From Haladaptatus sp. R4 (GTDB lineage Archaea > Halobacteriota > Halobacteria > Halobacteriales > Haladaptataceae), in NCBI RefSeq assembly GCF_001625445.1, contig NZ_LWHG01000028.1, positions 434,001 to 498,000 of the forward strand: DNA of 64,000 nucleotides, read 5' to 3'. The notes under the pieces are model-generated. The model saw only the letters and a list, made by a program, of their open reading frames with translations. It did no database searches and was not told where the DNA came from. Below, piece after piece: positions 16,578 through 24,411 of the stretch. A program made the translations under genes and the position numbers. Positions within the stretch are counted from its first letter, which is position 1; the number at the start of each line of letters is the position of its first letter.

Positions 16578-16775
16578 TTACCGCAGGATATCTCCGATTC
16601 GCCGCGCTTGTCCACCCGTCGCCGGGTCCTTCTCCACGATGTGCAGCACTTGGTGGTCCGTCACGTCGTAGTAGGACTTCCCCGTCGCCTCCTCTATGAG
16701 GTCCTTCGAGAGCCGAAATTCCGTCCCTTCGTACACGACATCGACGCCATCATCATCGAACGAGAGCGTAGTCAT
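16578..16775 (-). CDS. small haloarchaeal protein (DUF5800-like)
   Basis: A 65-residue protein starting MTTLSFDDDGVDVVYEG and containing FRLSKDLIEEATGKSYYDV and HQVLHIVEKDPATGG. This pattern matches my memory of haloarchaeal DUF5800 proteins. The start at 16775 is preferred over upstream in-frame codons because it gives the family-like N-terminus and lies just after an AT-rich stretch (TTTTTTATC on the coding strand). No membrane segment or catalytic motif is visible. It precedes the 47-residue membrane protein on the same strand. Function unknown. Confidence 0.78.
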   Translation of the reverse strand: MTTLSFDDDGVDVVYEGTEFRLSKDLIEEATGKSYYDVTDHQVLHIVEKDPATGGQARRIGDILR

Positions 16776-16928
16776 GCCCACTCGTTGGCCACGGTCGGAT
16801 AAAAAAGCTACAAATCGGAGACGGGAAACGAAGCCCTTCGAGAACACATCTCATATCGAACGAATGACGGCAGACGGGCGTCAGACGACTCGGGAGGATT
16901 TATTACGAGCGACCCGGTGGTAGGATGT

Positions 16929-17741
16929 GTGCCGCTCCGTTCCGACCCTCTGGATGAACTCTCGATTCCCGACGGGACGACCGTCGAAGAACACGACCTC
17001 GTGACCGACGGTGACATCATCGTCGGCGCGCAGAGTACCGTCGAGTTCGGCGTACGGGGAAACAACGTCGTTGCGGGCGAACGGGCGACGTTCGGGGGAC
17101 ACATCGAAGCCGAGGCCGATTGCCGACTGGACCTCTGGTGTGACGTGGACGGGGACGTGCTCGTCGGACAGGACGCCTACCTGGGCGAGCGCGTCCACGT
17201 CACCGGCCAACTGATGGTCAGCGGCGATTTGGATATCGGCGACGACGTGGAAATCGACGAAGGGTTCGAAGCCAACGGCTGGATCGTCATTCGCAACCCG
17301 ATGCCGACCGTGGTTTTCCTCTTCGTCTACCTCTCGCAACTCCTCCGACTCGGCGAGGAGGAGGCCGCTCAGGGCATCATCGACGATGTGCTGGACGAGA
17401 GCGACGCGGAACCGATCACGATTCCGCGAAACGCCCACGTCAGCGACGACGCGTGGCGCGTCTCCACCCCTGCCGCCGTCGGCGACGGTTGTCGCCTCCA
17501 CGGCAACATCCGGGCTGAGGAGATTACGGTCGGCGCGGACAACGAAGTGTTCGGAAGCCTGCGCGGCCGCGGCGATATCGTGGTCGGCGAACGAACGCGA
17601 ATTCACGGCGACGTGACGACTCGCAACGGGACCGTCGTGCTCGAAAACGGTGCCGAAGTGCTTGGCGACGTTTCCTGTACGGACCTCGAATTCCACGAGA
17701 ACGCGACGGCGACGGGACCATGCGAGCACGCGGGGAGATGA
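16929..17741 (+). CDS. bactofilin-like polymer-forming protein (possible 3' frameshift)
   Basis: About 270 residues of short Gly/Val/Asp-rich turns (GDIIVGAQSTVEFGVRG, GDVLVGQDAYLGERVHV, GDLDIGDDVEIDEG, HGDVTTRNGTVVLENG), the pattern of a right-handed beta helix as in bactofilins and polymer-forming cytoskeletal proteins. In the middle is NPMPTVVFLFVYLSQLLRLG, a hydrophobic stretch that could dock to the membrane. The GTG at 16929 is chosen because TTTATTA at 16899-16905 lies about 27 bases upstream, giving a leaderless mRNA. The last residues (PCEHAGR) look foreign to the fold; one extra G in the run at 17714-17716 would give GTMRARGEMTMV and join it to the following reading frame. Confidence 0.75.
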   Translation: MPLRSDPLDELSIPDGTTVEEHDLVTDGDIIVGAQSTVEFGVRGNNVVAGERATFGGHIEAEADCRLDLWCDVDGDVLVGQDAYLGERVHVTGQLMVSGDLDIGDDVEIDEGFEANGWIVIRNPMPTVVFLFVYLSQLLRLGEEEAAQGIIDDVLDESDAEPITIPRNAHVSDDAWRVSTPAAVGDGCRLHGNIRAEEITVGADNEVFGSLRGRGDIVVGERTRIHGDVTTRNGTVVLENGAEVLGDVSCTDLEFHENATATGPCEHAGR

Positions 17742-17893
17742 CGATGGTGCGCGCCGAAACGCGAAAACCGACCGACGAGGAGGAATCGGAGAGCGAACCC
17801 GAAGAGGAAGAAAACGCGGAAGACGCCGCCGAAGCGGTCGAGACGGCCCATCGTGACCGAAGCGGTTCCGACGGCCCAGCACCACAGGCCTGA
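17738..17893 (+). CDS. 51-codon acidic reading frame, probable displaced C-terminus of the bactofilin-like gene
   Basis: As written this is a 51-residue acidic peptide (MTMVRAETRKPTDEEE, EEEENAEDAAEAVE, PAPQA end) whose ATG overlaps the upstream stop. Its reading frame continues upstream through GTMRARGE to meet the bactofilin-like frame at 17714-17716. I therefore think it is the natural C-terminal tail of that protein, separated by one missing G. It could alternatively be a genuine coupled small gene. No known domain is visible. Confidence 0.4.
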   Translation: MTMVRAETRKPTDEEESESEPEEEENAEDAAEAVETAHRDRSGSDGPAPQA

Positions 17894-17974
17894 GCAGTGA
17901 CACGTTTTCGCCGTCATTTCGTCTGAGCGACAGCCATCAATCTCCCATTGAATCCGGTAAGTATGTCAGATTAT

Positions 17975-18059
17975 TGTTAGACGTCCGACAGTATAATAAC
18001 GACTGAGGGAATTGGTAATGATTGACGTATGCAAACTAAACACACTCACGGTAGGAGGT
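17975..18059 (+). promoter_or_regulatory. promoter region of the fixABC operon: palindrome, TATA box, Shine-Dalgarno
   Basis: A 16-bp near-palindrome with centre GACGTC (TGTTAGACGTCCGACA, 17975-17990) abuts a TATA-like GTATAATAAC at 17991-18000. The mRNA would have a leader of about 40 bases with a strong Shine-Dalgarno GGAGGT at 18054-18059, five bases before the fixA ATG. The palindrome lies where a regulator would overlap the TFB recognition element; that role is inferred. Confidence 0.5.
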
Positions 18060-18063
18060 ACCG

Positions 18064-18912
18064 ATGCACTCGGTCGTGTTGACCAAGGGCGTTCCGGACT
18101 TCCGCGAGGGGCAGGTGTCGTTCAACGAGGACGGCCACCTCGAACGTGGGAAAACGCCGACGGTGATGAACCCGAACGACCGGTTTGCACTTCAAGCCGC
18201 CCTCCAGACGAAGGTGAAACACGGTGGAACGGTGAGTGCGATGAGCATGGGGCCACCCGGTTACGCCGACGTGCTGGGCGAGGCGATGTCGGTGTACGCC
18301 GACGACCTCTACCTGCTCTCCGACCGCGCGATGGCCGCCGCCGACACGTGGTCCACATCGATCACCCTCTCCGCGGGTATCGAGAAACTCGACCACCCCG
18401 ACCTCGTTTTCGCGGGATTCAAAACGGCTGACGGAGAGACGGGACAGACCGGCCCACAGACCGCGTGGTGTCTCGACTATTCCATCATCACGCACGTCAT
18501 CGCCATGGAGGTGGACGAGGACGAGGGCCGCGTTCGCGCGAAGCGACTCGTGGAAGGAGACGTGGACGAAATCGAGACGGTCGAATCCCCGCTTCCGGCG
18601 TTCATCGTCACGGACCCCGAGTACGAGGCGAGCTATCGGAAGGCCGCACATCGGCTTCGACGCAAACAGCTACAGGCCGAAACCGAGGAGCGCGCCGCGG
18701 AGTACGAGGAGTATCTCACGACGTGGGATCACGAGGACCTCAACCTCGACCCGGATTACATCGGACTGGACGGGTCGCCGACCATCGTCTCGTCCGTGGA
18801 CCCGATCCCGAAAGCACCGGCCGAGCGCGAAGCCACGATGGCGACGTTGGACGACGAGGAGGCGATGTCCGACGTGCTCGAAACGATCCAGCCGTTCGCG
18901 GCAGGTGACTGA
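18064..18912 (+). CDS. fixA: electron transfer flavoprotein beta subunit (FixA/EtfB)
   Basis: The 282-residue beta subunit of an electron transfer flavoprotein. It has the family's N-terminal VVLTKGVPD, the segment MNPNDRFALQAALQTK, and VSAMSMGPPGYADVLGEAMS, the loop region that binds the nucleotide in EtfB proteins. DTWSTSITLSAGIEKL and TGQTGPQTAWCLDY match the region contacting the alpha subunit's FAD. It is first in fixA-fixB-fixC and is read from a promoter with a strong Shine-Dalgarno. With a FixC/FixX partner the complex should pass electrons to quinone and may bifurcate to a low-potential acceptor; this is known of the family and inferred here. Confidence 0.92.
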   Translation: MHSVVLTKGVPDFREGQVSFNEDGHLERGKTPTVMNPNDRFALQAALQTKVKHGGTVSAMSMGPPGYADVLGEAMSVYADDLYLLSDRAMAAADTWSTSITLSAGIEKLDHPDLVFAGFKTADGETGQTGPQTAWCLDYSIITHVIAMEVDEDEGRVRAKRLVEGDVDEIETVESPLPAFIVTDPEYEASYRKAAHRLRRKQLQAETEERAAEYEEYLTTWDHEDLNLDPDYIGLDGSPTIVSSVDPIPKAPAEREATMATLDDEEAMSDVLETIQPFAAGD

Positions 18913-18914
18913 TC

Positions 18915-20486
18915 ATGGCCGAAATCACCCCCGGCGAGCGAACCGTCTCGGAAATCGAGGACGAGGTTCGAACCATCGAGGATCCCGGTGCGCTCTCCGA
19001 ACTACTCACCGAAGAGGAGGACGGAAAGGACCGCAAGACGGCGAAGAAAGCGATTCAGGAGCGGATCGACGAAGTCGCCGACGAGTCGCCGGTCAGCGAG
19101 GCCGACGGCGGGACGGATACCGACGACACGGAAACCGAAGGCGAGTACGAGGAGACCGAGGAAGACGTGGAAAGCCCGGACGAAGCGGAAGCGACGGCGG
19201 AAGAGCCGGAGTCGGACGAATCCGAGTCCGAGGAGAGCGAATCGACGGACGGCGAGGAAGCAGAGGAAGACGACGGCCTCTCCGAACCGACCGTGGACAA
19301 AAAGCACGTTCGAGCGCTCGAAGACGGCGTCTACCGCGACATGTGGGTGTACTGCGAGACGCAGGGCGGTGAACTCCTCGACGTGTCGAAGGAGATGCTC
19401 GGCAAGGCCCGCGAGTTGATGGACGGCTACGCCGGGGACTACGGCGACGAGGAACGGGTCGACGCCGTCCTCGTCGGCGACGACATGGAGGAACTCGCCG
19501 AGGAGTGTATCACCCTCGGCGCGGACGTGGCGGTGTACCACGACGACGAGCGACTGGAGCGGTTCCGCCACAAACCGTACACCGAAATCGTCGCGGACAT
19601 GGCCCGCTCGAAGACGGACTGGAAGGAGTACGACAAACCGCGCTACTTCCTCTTCCCGGCGACGAACAACGGCCGCGACCTCTCGGCACAGACGCAGGCC
19701 GAACTCGACTCCGGACTGGCGAGCGACTGTTCCGGCCTGACCATCACGGACGAACTCATCTCGAACCCCGTGAAGACCGGCGAACCCGGAGAGAAAATCG
19801 AGTTCGAGCGCATCCTCCACATGCAACGCCCGGACTTCTCCGGGTTCGAATACTCGACCATCCTCTGTATCGACAACCCCGACCGGGAGTTCCACCCGCA
19901 GGGCTGTTCGGTGATTCCGGGGAGTTTCGATCAGATGGACCCCGACGCGAGTCGTGAGGGCGAAGTCGTTTCGCACGACGCCGAACTTCCGGACGACTGG
20001 TTCCGCGTCGAGATGTCCGAGTGGGACACCCTCGACACCGGCGTGGACCTGACCGACCGTGACGTCATCGTCGCGGTCGGCCGCGGTATCGGCGACGACC
20101 CGACGGAAGGGATCGAACTCGCGCTCGACCTCGTGGACGCCTTCGAGGACGCAGACCTCGGACTCTCGCGCGGCGTGGTCACGGCCTCCTACAGCGTGGA
20201 GGGACACGTAGAGCAGTACGTCTCCGAGGAGCGACAGATCGGCGAGACTGGACAGGTCGTCCAGCCACCGCTGTACATCGCGGCGGGTATCAGCGGCGCG
20301 ATTCAGCACAAGGTCGGGATGGACGAGTCCGAAACCATAATCGCCATCAACACCGACACTGACGCCGACATTCGGGACTTCAGCGATTTCTTCATCGAGG
20401 GGGACCTGTTCGAAGTGTTGCCCCGCCTGACGGACGCGGTAGAGGCGGGCGAACTGGACGCGGTCGCAGCGGAGGACGATGACTGA
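18915..20486 (+). CDS. fixB: electron transfer flavoprotein alpha subunit with acidic N-terminal extension (FixB/EtfA)
   Basis: A 523-residue EtfA. Residues from about 135 on carry the ETF fold, including SGLASDCSGLTITD, the C-terminal FAD domain with VAVGRGIGDD, SRGVVTASYSVEG, IGETGQVVQPPLYIAAGISGA (split: IGETGQVVQPPLYIAAG, ISGAIQHKVGM) and IAINTDTDADI. The first 130 residues are extra: a helical segment ALSELLTEEEDGKDRKTAKK of a type seen in many haloarchaeal proteins, then an almost pure Glu/Asp/Ser linker. It follows fixA by two bases and precedes fixC by three, so the operon is tight. Complete and intact. Confidence 0.92.
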   Translation: MAEITPGERTVSEIEDEVRTIEDPGALSELLTEEEDGKDRKTAKKAIQERIDEVADESPVSEADGGTDTDDTETEGEYEETEEDVESPDEAEATAEEPESDESESEESESTDGEEAEEDDGLSEPTVDKKHVRALEDGVYRDMWVYCETQGGELLDVSKEMLGKARELMDGYAGDYGDEERVDAVLVGDDMEELAEECITLGADVAVYHDDERLERFRHKPYTEIVADMARSKTDWKEYDKPRYFLFPATNNGRDLSAQTQAELDSGLASDCSGLTITDELISNPVKTGEPGEKIEFERILHMQRPDFSGFEYSTILCIDNPDREFHPQGCSVIPGSFDQMDPDASREGEVVSHDAELPDDWFRVEMSEWDTLDTGVDLTDRDVIVAVGRGIGDDPTEGIELALDLVDAFEDADLGLSRGVVTASYSVEGHVEQYVSEERQIGETGQVVQPPLYIAAGISGAIQHKVGMDESETIIAINTDTDADIRDFSDFFIEGDLFEVLPRLTDAVEAGELDAVAAEDDD

Positions 20487-20489
20487 ACG

Positions 20490-22162
20490 ATGAGCGAGGA
20501 ATACGAACACTACGAAGCCGTCGTGGTCGGTGCCGGTCCCGGTGGGCCGCCGCCGCCGCGACGCTCGCACGCAACGGAATCGAAACGCTCGTCCTCGAAC
20601 GCGGTGTCGAGGCCGGGTCGAAGAACGTCTCCGGTGGGTTGCTGTACGCCGAGGAGTCGGCTCCCTACACCATCGACTCGCTGTTCCCCGACTTCCGCGA
20701 GGAAGCGACCGAACGGCCCATCACGGACTACAACATCCACAACGTGGCCGGGAACAAGGTGAAGTCGTTCGATATCACCCGACTCCACGAACACGACACG
20801 GAGTGGTCGGACGCGGTCCTCCGGCGGAAGATGGACTCGTGGCTCGCCGACCAGGTCCACGAGATGACCCACGAGACGGGCGGCGGTCTGCTGACCGGCG
20901 TGCACGTCAACGGTCTCCTCCGCGAGAACGGGAAAATCGTGGGCGTCACCAGCGACGAACTCGACCCGATAAAGGCCGACTTCATCGTCGCGGCGGACGG
21001 CGTGAACAGCGAACTCGCCCGACAGGCGGGGTTGATGGACTGGGACGAACCGGAGGAGTGGTTCCAAGGCGTCAAAGCGGTCATCGAGATGCCCGAGGAT
21101 GTCATCCAGGAACGGTTCGACGTCGGCGAGGGAACGGGCGCGGCCCACCTCTTCTCGGGCAACCTCTTCGACGACGTTCGCGGCGGCGGATTCCTCTACA
21201 CGAACGAGGACTCGCTCTCCATCGGGTCGGTCTTCCACCTCGACAGCCTCGTCGAGGAGGAGGCGGAACCGCACGAACTGCTGAACAACCTGCTCACACA
21301 CCCGCTGCTCGGCCAGTGGCTCAACGGCCACTACAACGAGATAGAGTACTCCGCGAAACTCGTTCCCGACTCGAAGAAGGTCGCACACCCGGCACCGCAC
21401 CGCGGACGGCTCGTCCTCGTCGGCGACGCGGGCGGGCAGATGCAGGCCCAAGGCCCCATCATCAAGGGCATGAACCACGCCGTGAGCGCGGGCGCGCTCG
21501 CGGCGGAAGCCTTCGCCGAGGCGCGCATGCGCGGCGACCCCGAGGAGGCGGGCCGACTGTACGAAAAGAAACTCAAGGACGAGGGCGTGATGGGCAAACT
21601 CCGCCCCCGCCAGTATCGGGCGACGCGCGGCGTCGCCGAGAACGACCGGATGAGCGAACTCGTAGATGGGGTTCTCTCGTCGTCGCTCGGCCGGGTCGCG
21701 CTCCGCTCCGGTCTCCTGTCGGGACAGCTCGAACGGCTGTACGGTTCTCCCCTCCTCTCCACGATGATTCCGGACACGCGGACGCCGTACGTCACGCTGC
21801 CGACGGTCATCGCGGAGGAACTCGGCACCGAAATCACGGACACGAACGAGGTCGAACCCAAGAGCCTCGCCGACCGTATCGGCGACCTGACCTACGACAC
21901 CGACGTCGGCAACCCGCACATCGAACTGCGGGACAACTCCTACGAAGCCAGCGGGGCGGCCGTATCGGCCTGCCCGGTCAGCGCGGAGGGCTTCGGCGGC
22001 GGCTGTTACCGCGAGGAAACGGTTGCGACGAACGGCAGCGAGGAGACAATCGTCAGCCTCGACACGCAACCCTGCGTCGAGTGTGGGACGTGTGCCATCG
22101 TCGCCGATACGAAGTGGGAACACCCCCGCGGCGGCAAGGGCGTCGAGTTCCGAGAGGGATAA
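20490..22162 (+). CDS. fixC: ETF:quinone oxidoreductase FixC fused to ferredoxin FixX (frameshifted)
   Basis: FixC is the FAD-containing dehydrogenase that takes electrons from the ETF. The gene opens with MSEEYEHYEAVVVGAGPGG, a Rossmann FAD motif, then the frame breaks near 20545. Adding one G restores AAAAATLARNGIETLVLERG and joins the frame that runs from 20639 to 22162. Further on are FIVAADGVNSELARQ and LVLVGDAGGQMQAQGPI (FAD contacts). The C-terminal 90 residues are a FixX-like ferredoxin with ACPVSAEG, CVECGTC and WEHPRGGKGV, giving four cysteines for a 4Fe-4S cluster. So FixC and FixX are one chain. The break is probably a sequence error. Confidence 0.88.
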
Positions 22163-22168
22163 GCAGGA

Positions 22169-22545
22169 ATGAGCGAGTACCGCGACCGAATCACGTCCCT
22201 CGCGGAACGGGCGCAGGACGACCGCGAATCGTTCGACCCCCCCGCCGACCCGCCGGACGAGGAACTGGCGGTGGCGTATTTACGAAACGGGGTCGGCGAC
22301 GTCGTCTCGGTCTACATCGACGCCGAACCGGCGAGTTCGCGCGGTTCGACGCGGACGAGATGGCGACGATGGAGCGAGCGCTCAACGAGTGGGTCGCGCT
22401 GTACGCCCGCTGTTACGGCTACGACATCGAGACGGAGTTCACGGTGCGGGAGGTCGCCGAGATGGTGTTGAAGACGTACGACCTGCGCGACACAGTGCAG
22501 TTGCTGACGCGAATTCCCGACCCGAAAGCGGAACGGGTACGGTGA
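22169..22545 (+). CDS. conserved small protein cotranscribed with fixABC (frameshifted)
   Basis: It starts MSEYRDRITSLAERAQDDRE at 22169, seven bases after fixC, and reads to VYIDAE near 22327 where the frame breaks. One additional A there restores TGEFARFDADEMATMERALN and the rest (EWVALYARCYGYDIETEFTV, VAEMVLKTYDLRDTVQLL) to a TGA at 22545, about 125 residues in all. The protein looks cytoplasmic with no recognised motif; the C-terminal half is helical. Its position suggests a role linked to the ETF complex, which is inference. I do not recognise the family. Confidence 0.65.
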
Positions 22546-22583
22546 AGAAGGGACGGCACGGAGTTTGCTGAATTGCAGACACT

Positions 22584-22632
22584 AAGCCCCGTCCTCGACG
22601 CACGAAGCGCGTAGGGCGGGGTAATTTACTGA
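22584..22632 (+). mobile_element. orphan IS200/IS605 (TnpB)-type right end
   Basis: The stretch beginning AAGCCCCGTCCTC and ending AGGGCGGGGTAATTTACTGA folds into a stem of CCCCGTCCT (22587-22595) with AGGGCGGGG (22613-22621, one G-U pair), with an inner ACGC/GCGT pairing. It closely resembles what I remember as the right end of haloarchaeal IS605/IS1341-type elements, the region that gives the 3' scaffold of the TnpB guide RNA. No tnpA or tnpB is nearby, so this would be a relic or a solo end. It could also act as a terminator for the fix operon. Confidence 0.5.
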
Positions 22633-22678
22633 GGGAGAGTACAGAAAACTTATTCTATTTCGCCAAGGATTGTGCTAT

Positions 22679-23812
22679 ATGCCCTGTTCACGACGAACCC
22701 TCCTCAAGACGACTGGCCTCGCAGTTAGTAGCGGAACGCTCGCGTCGATCGCCGGGTGTCTCGGCGATTCGTCCGATGGTGGAAGCGGCTCGGGCGAACA
22801 ATCCACGGCCGACCCGACCACATCGGACGAGTCCACGACGGACCAGTCGGCGAAAACCTCACCGCCGGATTTTGCCAAGTGGCTTCCGGACCCGACGAAG
22901 ACCCCACTGAGAGATGGCTATGGGATCCTGTATTTCGACATCGCAGGAATCCGTGACCAGCAGGATACCATGCACGAGAACGCCTACGCCAGGCTCAAAA
23001 AAGAGATGTTGCGCCCCGTTCCCAGCAACTACATCGATGTGGCTGACGTCCACACCTCGATAAAGATCGACTTCTTCGGAGGAGCGAAGTTGGCCCTCGG
23101 GTCGTTCGATCCGGAGACAGTCGGAGAGAAATTCACCGGCAGCGGGAAATCGTCCGCAACAACGTCAGGGAGTTCCACGACAACCCGAGCAACGACGATG
23201 CAAACCAGTACGACCGCGACGGGACCGACTTGGTCGGACCCGGTACAGTACCACGGGTTCGATCTCTACGGAGATTCGATGATTTACGCGGTTTCGGAAG
23301 ACGTGATGATGAAGGTGTATCCTCCGACGAACCAGGATGGAACGACGGGTGATACGGTCGAACTCACAAAAATGATCATCGACGCGGCGACGACGGAGAC
23401 GAGTCACTACGTCGACAGTAACGAGTACGTGTCGTCGATGCTCGGAGTCGTCGACAATCCCGACGCACTCTGGTGCTATCCGGAGGCGATGGACGGGTCT
23501 GATTCCCGTGGCTTCCGAAAGGACGTCATCACGGGAGAACTCAAATCGTGGCGATTCGGGAGCGAGACGACCCACCTCACGTTTGCGGACACGTATCCCG
23601 ACGAAGAGACGGCAAAGAACGGTGAACTGGCGAACCACATCGAATCGCAGTCCCGCCGATTCGGTTCGTACGACGGACTCGACGTCGAAGTAGATGGCCT
23701 GATGGCGTGGGCTGACGGCACCATCCCGACGAACGAGTTCGACCATCTGTCGGCCGGTGGCCCGAGCGATGGCGTCCACACCACGTACAACTCCCACCGT
23801 AGTCCCTTCTGA
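22679..23812 (+). CDS. Tat-exported lipoprotein of unknown function
   Basis: A 377-residue secreted lipoprotein. The signal has a twin arginine SRRTLLKTTG, a hydrophobic stretch and the lipobox SIAGC (Cys about 24). A low-complexity Ser/Gly/Thr linker (GDSSDGGSGSGEQ, SDESTTDQSAK) follows, typical of haloarchaeal surface lipoproteins. The mature domain has DGYGILYFDIAGIRDQQD and an inserted Thr/Ser-rich segment around residues 160-182. No catalytic motif is recognised. The ATG at 22679 is chosen because it gives the standard Tat signal and an ACTTATTCT box lies about 30 bases upstream. Ending at 23812, it stands alone, convergent with the DUF2267 gene. Confidence 0.8.
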   Translation: MPCSRRTLLKTTGLAVSSGTLASIAGCLGDSSDGGSGSGEQSTADPTTSDESTTDQSAKTSPPDFAKWLPDPTKTPLRDGYGILYFDIAGIRDQQDTMHENAYARLKKEMLRPVPSNYIDVADVHTSIKIDFFGGAKLALGSFDPETVGEKFTGSGKSSATTSGSSTTTRATTMQTSTTATGPTWSDPVQYHGFDLYGDSMIYAVSEDVMMKVYPPTNQDGTTGDTVELTKMIIDAATTETSHYVDSNEYVSSMLGVVDNPDALWCYPEAMDGSDSRGFRKDVITGELKSWRFGSETTHLTFADTYPDEETAKNGELANHIESQSRRFGSYDGLDVEVDGLMAWADGTIPTNEFDHLSAGGPSDGVHTTYNSHRSPF

Positions 23813-23873
23813 CGGCTTCCGGAACTACCTGCGGTCTGGCCCCCATTCGGGCACAGTACTTACTGGAATGGAG

Positions 23874-24269
23874 TTAACTGAACGCCTCTTTGTTCCCCAC
23901 CAATTCGAACAGCGGGTCGTACTCCTCGGGCAGTTGCCCGCGAATCTGTTCGAACTCCCCTTCCGGAACGACTTCCGCGACGAGCGACATCACGCCCTTC
24001 GCGTGAAAGAGCGCATCACCGTCGTCTATCCCCTCGCGCTCGGCGACGCGGGAGACGAACTCGTCGAAGTGAAACCGTTCCCCCGACTCGGCGTGGATGA
24101 GATACCAGTCGATTTCCATCGGGAGTGGCCCCGCGAGGTCTTTGGCCTCTCCTGCCTGTAAGCGCTCGCCGAGCGTCATCAACGTGGCCCGAATCGCGCG
24201 TACCGCTTGACCCTGTTTTCCCAATTTGAGACGATGCTGTACCTGTCCGATGAACTCGCTGTAGTCCAT
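23874..24269 (-). CDS. DUF2267 domain protein
   Basis: A 131-residue protein starting MDYSEFIGQVQHRLKLG, the hallmark N-terminus of DUF2267, followed by QGQAVRAIRATLMTLGERLQ and AKDLAGPLPMEIDWYLIHAE and then FHFDEFVSRVAEREGIDDGD. DUF2267 proteins are short all-helical proteins, often made under stress in bacteria and haloarchaea; their biochemical role is unknown. The start at 24269 is preferred to an upstream in-frame ATG because the family begins here. It is divergent from the HTH-GNAT gene, with about 140 bp between starts, and convergent with the lipoprotein gene. Confidence 0.85.
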   Translation of the reverse strand: MDYSEFIGQVQHRLKLGKQGQAVRAIRATLMTLGERLQAGEAKDLAGPLPMEIDWYLIHAESGERFHFDEFVSRVAEREGIDDGDALFHAKGVMSLVAEVVPEGEFEQIRGQLPEEYDPLFELVGNKEAFS

Positions 24270-24411
24270 GATTCCCCCACGCCCATCACGACGGGGTACT
24301 ACAAGAATCGAGTGGCGCGGTTCGACGGGGGATTTCGACAATTCCGAGACCTCTCACCATGGTTTCAAAACCATCGTTAATAATAAGTATAGATAGATGG
24401 TAACAGTGTAC

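Noticed and set aside
22546-22678. Riboswitch or plain terminator instead of an IS605-type end
   Set aside because: A terminator role remains possible, but the GGGGTAATTTACTGA end and stem match mobile-element ends better than any riboswitch I know.
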